DNA from: an uncultured Bacteroidia bacterium
Lineage (GTDB): Bacteria; Bacteroidota; Bacteroidia; SpSt-205
Direction: 5' to 3'
Assembly (NCBI GenBank): GCA_937995505.1
Contig: CALKJV010000213.1
Location: 1-5,604 of the forward strand
Length of the DNA stretch: 5,604 nucleotides
How positions within the stretch are numbered: the first letter of the stretch is position 1; each line of letters opens with the position of its first letter. The translations under genes were made by a program, and so were the position numbers. Of the stretch, positions 1-5,604 are shown in pieces. Under the pieces are notes generated by a model. That model saw nothing but the letters and a program-made list of their open reading frames with translations. It was not told the DNA's origin and made no database searches.

Positions 1-360
1 AAAGTGTGCGAAGGCTACTCTATCTAGCGAGTCCTTGGGGGCGTTTTTGGAGTTGCGGTAACGCGAGGCGATGCGCTGGATAGAAAGTGAAGCTGTCTGG
101 TAAAAGGTCAGGGTTTCAGCGGCGGCATGACAATAGCGCACGGCTCCGCCCCATCCCTCTCGCTGAGCGGCTTGAAGGAGATTCTGCAGGATGACACGCT
201 GCCGTTCAAGGGTCAGACTATCCCCCATCTCACGCCAAGCGGTAAAGCGAAGGCTATCTTGAGACGAGGGCAACCCTGTGGGGGATTTAGCTTGGGGGGA
301 AGGGGTACAATGCCACAGCCCCGCAGCTGCAGCAAAAAACAGCACGGCTTGTACCCGCAT
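1..360 (-). CDS. DUF3365 (Tll0287-like) exported protein, 3' end cut by window edge
   Basis: An open frame of 120 codons runs from an ATG at 360 to the window edge without a stop, so the C-terminus is missing. The N-terminus looks like an export signal: a short basic start, a hydrophobic Ala-rich stretch (residues 5-15), then Cys18. A lipoprotein is possible, but the box is LWHC, with His at -1 where Gly/Ala/Ser is usual. A Pro/Ser-rich linker follows. Residues 62-112 match what I know of DUF3365: an ARYC-like segment with a conserved cysteine (AVRYCHAAA, Cys77), then a basic segment leading to RYRNSKNAP (100-108), close to the family pattern RxxLKxRNPxNAP. A cyanobacterial member, Tll0287, is a haem protein with a PAS-like fold; haem binding here is inference. 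The start lies 8 bases after the SpoIIE-type phosphatase stop, with no clear ribosome-binding site, so the two are probably cotranscribed and perhaps translationally coupled. The family call comes from motif memory only. Confidence 0.75.
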   Translation of the reverse strand, partial: MRVQAVLFFAAAAGLWHCTPSPQAKSPTGLPSSQDSLRFTAWREMGDSLTLERQRVILQNLLQAAQREGWGGAVRYCHAAAETLTFYQTASLSIQRIASRYRNSKNAPKDSLDRVAFAHF

Positions 361-368
361 ACGCTAAG

Positions 369-2021
369 TTACACTTCCAGTGTCAAAAATAAGATATCAT
401 CTACCTGAGGAGTTTCCCCCCGCCATTGGGAGATGGCCTGCCGGAGGAGCTCCACTTGCTCGGTGAGGGGGAGGTACTGATTGGTCTGGAGAAAGCTGCG
501 CAGCCGATTAGGGGTAAATTTCTTTCCAGCGGGGCTTAGCTGGTCTACCAGGCCATCTGAGAAAAGATACAAGCGATCTCCGGGCTGTAAGCGCATAGAT
601 TGCAGCTCCGGCAGGGGGAGTGAGCGGGCTTCTGGGCTAATGTCTGTCCGAGTGCCTCGGATCTCGTGCAGCTGCCCCTGGCGGTAAATCCAAAGCGGGC
701 GCCGAGCGCCTAAGTACTCCAAGCGAGAGCTGGCCGGCTCGTACCGCAGAAGTACCAGCTCAAAACCTTCTCGCTCTACCTCTCGGCTTTTCACATCTAA
801 AAGGATCCCAGAGAGAAGGTCTTCGTACAGTCCTTGGAGGTTCTGTACAGGCTCTCTAGTGCTACGCCAGAGAGAAGTAAGCGCATACACGCTAATAAGG
901 GCAGCGGCCGTACCATGGCCTGTCGAGTCGCCTAAAGCCAATACCACTTGCCCTTCCTGCGGCGCATAGAAGTAGAAATCCCCCCCTACCCCACTTAGGG
1001 GCGCATTCCACACAGCCGCATCCGAGAAGTAGGTGCGCAGGCCCTCAGGCTCTGGCAAGAAGCGCCGAAATATGCGAGCCGCATAGCTCTGAGCCTCTTG
1101 ACTATCGCGCAGCTGCTGCTGTAGCATTTGCATGCGCTTCTTCTCTTCTGTAATGTCCAGCTCTATCGCCATGTAGTTAACCACTTCATTGAGCTCATTG
1201 GTGAGCGGCGTGATATACAGCCGTAGCCAGTAGGGGCGCCCGTCTTTTGCATAGTTGAGGATCTCTTCTACGAAGGGCTCTTTGCGTTGGAGCTTTTCGC
1301 GGATGCGAGCGACGGTGGCGGGGTCGGTTTCTGGTCCCTGTAAGAGCTTTCCAGGCACTTTTCCACGCACTTCTTCCAGGGTGTAGCCCGCTATCCGCTC
1401 AAAGCCTTTATTGACCCAGACAGCCCGCCCTTGCGCATCTGTGATGACGACGGCGTTGTCTGTGTAAGCCGCCACCGCTGCCAAGAGGCGCAGTTGGTCC
1501 TTACTTTCTGCCAGTTCTCTATTGGACTTTTCCAGGGCCTCTTTGAGCTCGGTTAGGGCTTCTACTTGCTGCTGTAGCTCCTCGGCGTATTGGGCAAGTT
1601 CGTCTTGCGCTAAGCGTACTTGCGTAACATCGTGCAGGATGAGAGCGTAATAGTTTGCCCGAATGTGGGTCCAGTAGCCTTGCAGATGAGAGATAGCTGC
1701 GGGAGAGCGGTAGGAAAATTCTACAGTCGCCTGTGGTGTGCGGCGCTCAAAGAGCTCCAAGAGAGCTTCTGAGGGGTTTGCATGCGCTGTAAAAAGCTGG
1801 CGTGCGGGCTGCTCCAGGAGCTGTGGTAGAGGCAGGGCCGTAAGGGTAGTCGCACCTGGACTGGCCCAGAGAAAGCGATCCGCCTCCACATCCACGAGGA
1901 ATACAGGATAGGGATAGCGAGCAGCAAGCTCCTGAAGCAAGGGAGCTGCATCGGACTGGGTCGTGGCTTGCGGTTGTGGGGCGCTCATGAGCGCCTTTAC
2001 GGTTTCCCAGAAGGTAGGCAT
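369..2021 (-). CDS. PAS-PAS-SpoIIE/PP2C-type serine phosphatase (RsbU-like)
   Basis: Predicted cytoplasmic protein of 550 residues with no membrane segment. Domains in order: a diverged PAS domain (about 36-135, ending in the typical HDVTQ cap); a charged coiled coil (136-177); a second, LOV-like PAS domain (178-293, with LQGPETDPATV, NYAKDG and a DITEEK cap); a short helical linker; and a SpoIIE/PP2C phosphatase domain (320-550). Metal-binding acidic motifs are intact: GGDF (346-349), GDSTGHG (364-370), FSDG (487-490) and VDDI (540-543). Family members dephosphorylate Ser/Thr residues, classically on STAS anti-anti-sigma proteins, under control of the sensor domains. No STAS or anti-sigma gene is in the window, so the target is unknown. 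I chose the ATG at 2021. A TTG eleven codons upstream lies inside the terminator hairpin, and an ATG at 1988 is a weaker alternative. The gene follows the tRNA-Val terminator, so it needs read-through or its own promoter; the sequence AATTTTTG at 2036-2043 is only a one-mismatch -7 match without a well-spaced -33. TAA stop at 369-371. Confidence 0.93.
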   Translation of the reverse strand: MPTFWETVKALMSAPQPQATTQSDAAPLLQELAARYPYPVFLVDVEADRFLWASPGATTLTALPLPQLLEQPARQLFTAHANPSEALLELFERRTPQATVEFSYRSPAAISHLQGYWTHIRANYYALILHDVTQVRLAQDELAQYAEELQQQVEALTELKEALEKSNRELAESKDQLRLLAAVAAYTDNAVVITDAQGRAVWVNKGFERIAGYTLEEVRGKVPGKLLQGPETDPATVARIREKLQRKEPFVEEILNYAKDGRPYWLRLYITPLTNELNEVVNYMAIELDITEEKKRMQMLQQQLRDSQEAQSYAARIFRRFLPEPEGLRTYFSDAAVWNAPLSGVGGDFYFYAPQEGQVVLALGDSTGHGTAAALISVYALTSLWRSTREPVQNLQGLYEDLLSGILLDVKSREVEREGFELVLLRYEPASSRLEYLGARRPLWIYRQGQLHEIRGTRTDISPEARSLPLPELQSMRLQPGDRLYLFSDGLVDQLSPAGKKFTPNRLRSFLQTNQYLPLTEQVELLRQAISQWRGETPQVDDILFLTLEV

Positions 2022-2031
2022 ATTGTCACCG

Positions 2032-2063
2032 AAAACAAAAATTGGGGCCCGCAAGAGAGCCCC
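2032..2063 (-). terminator. Intrinsic terminator after rpsA/tRNA-Val
   Basis: Read on the minus strand, a 7-bp stem GGGGCTC / GGGCCCC (one T-G wobble) closes a 6-base loop TCTTGC at 2044-2063. It is followed by AATTTTTGTTTT at 2032-2043. The hairpin starts 8 bases after the tRNA 3' end and finishes before the next coding start at 2021. The plus-strand side has no T-run, so it should work in one direction only. This is a GC-rich stem plus T-tract as expected for factor-independent termination; efficiency cannot be judged by eye. Confidence 0.75.
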
Positions 2064-2071
2064 ATTGTGTA

Positions 2072-2146
2072 TGGGCTGTGGAGGAGTCGAACCTCCGACC
2101 TCTGCTCTGTCAAAGCAGCGCTCTAAACCAACTGAGCTAACAGCCC
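2072..2146 (-). tRNA. tRNA-Val (anticodon GAC)
   Basis: A complete 75-base cloverleaf folds on the minus strand. The acceptor stem GGGCTGT/ACAGCCC has 7 perfect pairs, the D stem is GCTC/GAGC with GG in the loop, the anticodon stem is CTGCT/AGCAG, and the T stem is GGAGG/CCTCC with loop TTCGACT. The seven-base anticodon loop TTGACAG places GAC at 34-36, which reads the valine codons GUC and GUU. G15 and C48 can form the Levitt pair, and the discriminator base is A. The 3' CCA is not encoded (TAC follows), so it must be added after transcription. The gene begins 13 bases after the rpsA stop codon and is followed by an intrinsic terminator. Confidence 0.98.
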
Positions 2147-2154
2147 GCTTATGG

Positions 2155-2183
2155 CAAATTTAGGAGGATTGCTTTTCCTCAAA
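2155..2183 (-). promoter_or_regulatory. Candidate Bacteroidota-type promoter for tRNA-Val
   Basis: On the minus strand, TAAATTTG at 2155-2162 is an exact match to the -7 consensus TAnnTTTG. A TTTG lies 17 bases upstream (2180-2183), a plausible though short -33 element. The -7 element ends 8 bases before the first base of the mature tRNA, so initiation would leave a very short 5' leader for RNase P. Its first three bases are the TAA stop codon of rpsA, so the whole promoter sits in the rpsA tail. The consensus is established for Bacteroidota; its use here is inferred. Confidence 0.55.
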
Positions 2184-3887
2184 GAAGGCTTTGAGCTGCT
2201 GGATGGCTCTGAGGTCGCCGAACTTTTGGCGGCCGGCAGGCCGAGTGAGAGGCTCTACAGGGGCAGGAGCAGCTTCTACAGCAGCCTCCTCCGACTTCTT
2301 GCGGCCCTTACGGGAGAGGCGAGCTGCATACTGGGCTAAGACAATGGTGCGGTTAGTCTCGTCCAGCTCAATCACCTTGAAGAGCAGGGAATCCCCCTCT
2401 TTGGGTAACTCGCCAGAGGCAGATTTAAGGTAGTGCATGGGGCAGAACCCCTCCACATCAAAAGCAAGCTGAATTTGCGCGCCGGCATCGGTGATGCGCC
2501 CTACTATGCCTTCATGCAGCGACTCGGGATGGAAGATAGAGCGAATCATCTCCCATGGGTCCTCTACAAGCTGCTTGTAGCCCAAGCGAAGGCGCTTGCT
2601 CGCAGCGTCTACTTCTAAAACTACCACTTCTATCTCTTGTCCTCGTTCCAAAATCTCGGAGGGATGTCGAACACGTCGTAGCCAGGAAAGGTCTCTTACA
2701 TTGATAAAGCCTTCTACGCCGGGCTCTAGCTCCACAAAGGCCCCGATAGTGGTGTAATTTTTGACGATACCTCGGTGGGTAGAGCCTACAGGGTATTTTT
2801 CGGTTGCGTGGAGCCATGGATCGGGGGAGAGCTGCCGCACGCTTAGGGTAAGGCGTTGGCTCTCACGGTCCAGCTGGATGATCTTAGCTTGGAGCTTTTG
2901 GCCGACCTGATAATTCTGAGTAACATCCACCGGCGTAGTAGACCAGGAAAGCTCAAAGACAGGAATGAGCCCCTCTATACCCGGTACGAGTTCCACCGTA
3001 AGGCCATAATCTGCTACGGCTACAATGGTAGCTTCTACTGCATGGCCCACCTGCAGCCAGTCGGGGGGCGAATCCCATGGGTTGGGTTGGCATTGCTTGA
3101 TGCCCAGAGTCACCCGGCGAGCCTCTGCGTCATAATCCAGTACCACCACTTCTACCTTATCTCCAGGCTTGTAGAGCTCCTCGGGATGGGAGACCCGCCC
3201 CCAAGAGAGGTCGCTGATATGCACCAACCCATCAATCACCCCCCCTAAATCTACGAATACACCAAAAGAGGCGACATTTTTGACTGTACCTTCTAGCACT
3301 TGGCCGCGCTCTAAAACGCTAAAGATGCGCTCTTTTTGCTTAGAGATCTCTTCCTCTAAGAAGGCCTTGTGAGAGACCACAACATTGTGCTGAGCGGGGT
3401 TGATTTTGACTACCTTAAAACGAAGTCGTTTTCCGACAAGGTCATCGTAGGTATCGGAAGCGCGCAGCGGCTTTACATCTACCTGAGAGCCGGGGAGAAA
3501 GGCTTCTATGCCCCCGATATCCACTACAAAGCCCCCTTTGGTGCGCCGCCGAATGATCCCTTCTATGGGTGTTTCGGTTTGGAGGGCCTCCTGAATCTGA
3601 TTCCACGTGCGCAATGAATGTGCTAAACGACGAGAGAGCCTCACCCCCCCGTCGCGCGACTCAAGGCTCTCCACAAAGACCTCTATCTCATCGCCTACCT
3701 TAGGAAGCTCCTCGTCTGGTCCCCATTCGGAAAGGGGTATTTGCCCCTCGGCTTTGTATCCGATAGAAACGAGTACATCTCTGTCGCTTACGGAGACAAC
3801 TCGCCCCCGGACGATAGCATTCTGCACACGAGGGGGAGAGTACGCTTCGTACATCTGTTTGAGCTCTAAGTCGGAGGTTGGATTCAT
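2160..3887 (-). CDS. rpsA: 30S ribosomal protein S1
   Basis: Protein of 575 residues, close to the 557 of E. coli S1, with six S1 (OB-fold) RNA-binding domains at about 21-87, 106-174, 195-264, 280-351, 367-438 and 455-522. Domains 3-5 are the most canonical (ASFGVFVDLGGVIDGLVHI, VEGFINVRDLSW) and each ends in a repeated Lys/Arg-Gln...PW motif (NPW, DPW, DPW). Domain 6 is more diverged. By family knowledge, domains 1-2 dock on the ribosome and 3-6 bind mRNA, aiding initiation on structured or weak-Shine-Dalgarno messages. The C-terminal tail has a basic patch (RKGRKK), an Ala/Pro-rich linker and a final KFGDLRAIQQLKAFF helix; such GDL...L tails are, as I recall, common in Bacteroidota S1. I chose the ATG at 3887 (MNPTSDLELK). 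A TTG six codons upstream overlaps the candidate promoter and would add MYLCAH, which is unlike S1 N-termini. No Shine-Dalgarno sequence precedes the ATG. It starts 21 bases after the phosphatase stop and ends 13 bases before tRNA-Val. Confidence 0.98.
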   Translation of the reverse strand: MNPTSDLELKQMYEAYSPPRVQNAIVRGRVVSVSDRDVLVSIGYKAEGQIPLSEWGPDEELPKVGDEIEVFVESLESRDGGVRLSRRLAHSLRTWNQIQEALQTETPIEGIIRRRTKGGFVVDIGGIEAFLPGSQVDVKPLRASDTYDDLVGKRLRFKVVKINPAQHNVVVSHKAFLEEEISKQKERIFSVLERGQVLEGTVKNVASFGVFVDLGGVIDGLVHISDLSWGRVSHPEELYKPGDKVEVVVLDYDAEARRVTLGIKQCQPNPWDSPPDWLQVGHAVEATIVAVADYGLTVELVPGIEGLIPVFELSWSTTPVDVTQNYQVGQKLQAKIIQLDRESQRLTLSVRQLSPDPWLHATEKYPVGSTHRGIVKNYTTIGAFVELEPGVEGFINVRDLSWLRRVRHPSEILERGQEIEVVVLEVDAASKRLRLGYKQLVEDPWEMIRSIFHPESLHEGIVGRITDAGAQIQLAFDVEGFCPMHYLKSASGELPKEGDSLLFKVIELDETNRTIVLAQYAARLSRKGRKKSEEAAVEAAPAPVEPLTRPAGRQKFGDLRAIQQLKAFFEEKQSS

Positions 3888-3894
3888 GTGGGCG

Positions 3895-3923
3895 CAAAGG
3901 TACAAAATTTACGGCAGTTGCAA
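3895..3923 (-). promoter_or_regulatory. Candidate Bacteroidota-type promoter for rpsA
   Basis: On the minus strand, TACCTTTG at 3895-3902 matches the -7 consensus TAnnTTTG exactly. A TTG (within ATTG) lies 18 bases upstream at 3921-3923, inside the last codons of the upstream phosphatase gene. Only seven bases (CGCCCAC) separate the -7 element from the rpsA ATG, so initiation here would give an mRNA with almost no leader. Read-through from the upstream gene is also possible because no terminator is visible in the 21-base gap. Confidence 0.55.
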
Positions 3924-5604
3924 TCGGATCCCGTAATAAGCGCCTTCGGCCTCGGCTCGCAGAAAGTAGCTGCCTGCGGGCAAGGAAGGGAGCTGAAGGG
4001 TCTTTTGGGCCTTCCAGTAAGCTGCCTCAGCCGTAGGGGTCTCCCAGACTACTTTACCTTCGGCATCGTATAGGCGAAATATGAGGCGTCTCGGCATCTT
4101 CTCTGGCATGGCCCATCGCAGCTTATACTGAAATGGGCCGATCGCCTCCAAGAGAAACGTAAGACCGAGGTTTGATGCAGTCAGCCGGCCCCATAAAGGC
4201 GGAGGAAGCGGACGAAGCAGGGCCGGGAGGCGCAGCTCAGCCAGAATCTGGCTTTTCGCACTGATAAGTCGAACTATCGCCGAGTCGGGGTAAAACTCTA
4301 TAAGCCCAAAAGCCGCAGAGAAGTCTTTTTTGGTGATACCTTGCCCGCCCGCATTGAAGGTATTGACGCCTAACCGTTTGGCCAGCTGGTAGGAGCGCTT
4401 CTCGGTTTTGCCCCAACCGCCCGTCATGAGCTCTGGCATCCCCCCCATCACCCCATCCTCTAAGGTGCCTATGTGCGTATCCCCACTCACAAAAAGTACT
4501 CCGGTAATCCCTTCGCGCCAGCACCAGCTGAGCACACTATCCTGGTCAGCCGGATACCCCGCCCAAGTATCCGCAATAAAACCCGCAATGAAAATTGCAG
4601 GTACTTTATACAAACCAGCGGCCAGCTGAAGGGTCTGCTCTGGCAAGCGAAGCGCCTCTTGGATGAGAATTTGTAGATTACGATTATAGGTCACGCCCGT
4701 TAGGATCACCTTCCAGCGAGCGGTACTCTCCTTGAGGGAACGAAGCAGCCACTCACGCTGTACGGCGCCAAGGAGGGTATATTCGGGCTTGGGGCGAAAG
4801 TAATACCGCCCCAACTCCCCTAACTCAAAGACCCGCATCGTCGCAGTGCGCGCCGCCCGATTATCTATGAAGAAAAACTCTACGTCCCCCCATCGGAATC
4901 GCTGGAAGCACCCCTCCTCTTTTTCTACCAGGGGATAGTGCGGAAAAAACTGCCGATAAGCCCGCAGAGCATTTTCTCGGATCACCGGCTCAAAGGGGTA
5001 ATCGCCTACCGGCAGGCGCAGCGTACGATACTGCGCCCGATAATCGCGCCCTGTATTATCTGCTACGTAATCATGGTCATCATACAAGTACGCCCAAGGC
5101 GCCGCCTGGTATAAAGGCTGTAGGTAAGGGTCTCGGTAGCGCTTCTCGTAAAGGCGAACGAGATTTTCCCATTTTTCTGGAAAGAACCTCGTACTTGGCG
5201 GGAAGTTGGGCTCTGTGGTGTCCGGATAGCCCCAGTCCCCTAAATGCACGATGAGGTGCGGATCCTGCTGAAGGAGGAGCTGGGTGAGTTTTTTCTGGTC
5301 GGAGCTTTTGGGTTCCAGGTCGTGGCAGGAGAGGAAAGCCACACGCAAAGGCATCACTGGGGGCGTATGAAAGCTGCCAGAAACTACCTTCCCCTCGGGT
5401 AGTCTTACCTCATATACATAGCGCGTACCCGCCTGCAAGCTATCTATGGTCAGGCATAGGGGCGGCTCTGCGCTCGTAAAGCGCCGCTGGACCCAGTGGG
5501 CTACGGATACTTCGGCCTCAGTGGCCCAGATGCACAACCGAGCAGTATTTTCAGTTACTCCACCTACTAGCACCTGGGCTGTGAGGGTCCCCCCGAGCCC
5601 GAAA
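3909..5604 (-). CDS. PhoD-like alkaline phosphatase/phosphodiesterase, secreted, 5' end cut by window edge
   Basis: The frame stays open to the window edge, leaving 564 visible residues and no true start; a GTG at 5573 is internal. The first ten visible residues (FGLGGTLTAQ, 5574-5603) look like the end of a signal peptide with the Bacteroidota-style 'AQ' junction. Next comes a beta-sandwich PhoD N-terminal domain (about 11-85), with VGGVTENTARLCIW and a GTRYVYEV strand. The metallophosphatase core (about 86-440) keeps the family motifs: LSCHD (91-95, whose Cys is a metal ligand in PhoD), HLGDWGY (120-126), DDHDYVADN (175-183), DNRAAR (247-252), ARWKVILTG (295-303) and SGDTHIG (373-379). An active metal centre is therefore likely. 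PhoD enzymes hydrolyse phosphomonoesters or phosphodiesters, including teichoic acids in Bacillus; the substrate here is unknown. The last 90 or so residues form a separate beta-rich domain resembling a type IX secretion sorting domain. TAA stop at 3909-3911; rpsA follows after 21 bases. Confidence 0.9.
   Translation of the reverse strand, partial: FGLGGTLTAQVLVGGVTENTARLCIWATEAEVSVAHWVQRRFTSAEPPLCLTIDSLQAGTRYVYEVRLPEGKVVSGSFHTPPVMPLRVAFLSCHDLEPKSSDQKKLTQLLLQQDPHLIVHLGDWGYPDTTEPNFPPSTRFFPEKWENLVRLYEKRYRDPYLQPLYQAAPWAYLYDDHDYVADNTGRDYRAQYRTLRLPVGDYPFEPVIRENALRAYRQFFPHYPLVEKEEGCFQRFRWGDVEFFFIDNRAARTATMRVFELGELGRYYFRPKPEYTLLGAVQREWLLRSLKESTARWKVILTGVTYNRNLQILIQEALRLPEQTLQLAAGLYKVPAIFIAGFIADTWAGYPADQDSVLSWCWREGITGVLFVSGDTHIGTLEDGVMGGMPELMTGGWGKTEKRSYQLAKRLGVNTFNAGGQGITKKDFSAAFGLIEFYPDSAIVRLISAKSQILAELRLPALLRPLPPPLWGRLTASNLGLTFLLEAIGPFQYKLRWAMPEKMPRRLIFRLYDAEGKVVWETPTAEAAYWKAQKTLQLPSLPAGSYFLRAEAEGAYYGIRLQLP

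Noticed and set aside
127..408. Plus-strand open frame of 93 codons.
   Set aside because: It lies opposite the DUF3365-like gene, which has recognisable family motifs and a coherent signal peptide; the plus frame is low-complexity and crosses a gene junction.
1143..1490. A functional blue-light LOV photoreceptor domain.
   Set aside because: The adduct cysteine and a flavin-contacting Asn are absent.
2036..2043. AATTTTTG as a -7 promoter element for the PAS-SpoIIE gene.
   Set aside because: One mismatch at the first base, no -33 element at the right spacing, and the bases are already explained as the terminator T-tract.
2022..2054. Longer phosphatase frame starting at a TTG (2054), giving an extra MRAPIFVFGDN.
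   Set aside because: The TTG lies in the terminator hairpin and the added residues do not resemble a conserved domain; the ATG at 2021 is a better start.
2856..3248. Plus-strand open frame of 130 codons, the longest on that strand.
   Set aside because: It lies wholly antisense to rpsA; the translation shows no recognisable domain and its open state follows from the codon pattern of the S1 repeats.
2160..3887. Internal DNA similarity within rpsA as a possible repeat element.
   Set aside because: The similarity is explained by six homologous S1 domains and is protein-level, not a DNA repeat.
3888..3905. rpsA start at a TTG (3905) adding MYLCAH.
   Set aside because: It overlaps the candidate -7 element and precedes a normal S1-type N-terminus beginning with the ATG at 3887.
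3607..3936. Plus-strand open frame of 109 codons.
   Set aside because: It is antisense to the rpsA start and promoter and crosses into the phosphatase gene, with no family resemblance.

Overview
The window is a compact, one-directional segment of a bacterial chromosome, and every supported gene lies on the minus strand. It most likely comes from a member of the Bacteroidota. Three signs point there: two exact matches to the Bacteroidota-type -7 promoter element TAnnTTTG placed just ahead of genes, the near absence of clear Shine-Dalgarno sequences, and a secreted phosphatase with an 'AQ' signal-peptide end and a C-terminal domain resembling a type IX secretion sorting domain. Base composition looks moderately GC-rich by eye. 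I cannot name a genus.

In transcription order (high to low coordinates) the layout is as follows. (1) A PhoD-like metallophosphatase, cut at its N-terminus by the window edge (3909-5604). (2) rpsA, ribosomal protein S1 with six S1 domains (2160-3887). (3) A complete tRNA-Val(GAC) (2072-2146) starting 13 bases after the rpsA stop, followed at once by an intrinsic terminator (about 2032-2063). (4) A cytoplasmic PAS-PAS-SpoIIE/PP2C serine phosphatase (369-2021). (5) Eight bases later, the start of an exported DUF3365 (Tll0287-like) protein, cut at its C-terminus by the other window edge (1-360). No gene-free stretch exceeds about 60 bases.

The genes probably form two or three transcription units. 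rpsA and tRNA-Val each have a candidate promoter of their own, but both can also be reached by read-through from upstream, and one terminator closes the pair. The phosphatase and the DUF3365 gene form a tight downstream pair, which suggests a signalling protein with an exported, possibly haem-binding, partner. The PhoD-like enzyme would act outside the cytoplasm on phosphoesters.

I found no previously undescribed system. The most unusual points are a probable leaderless or near-leaderless rpsA mRNA, a tRNA promoter whose -7 element contains the rpsA stop codon, a LOV-like PAS domain lacking the photoactive cysteine, and the phosphatase/DUF3365 pairing.
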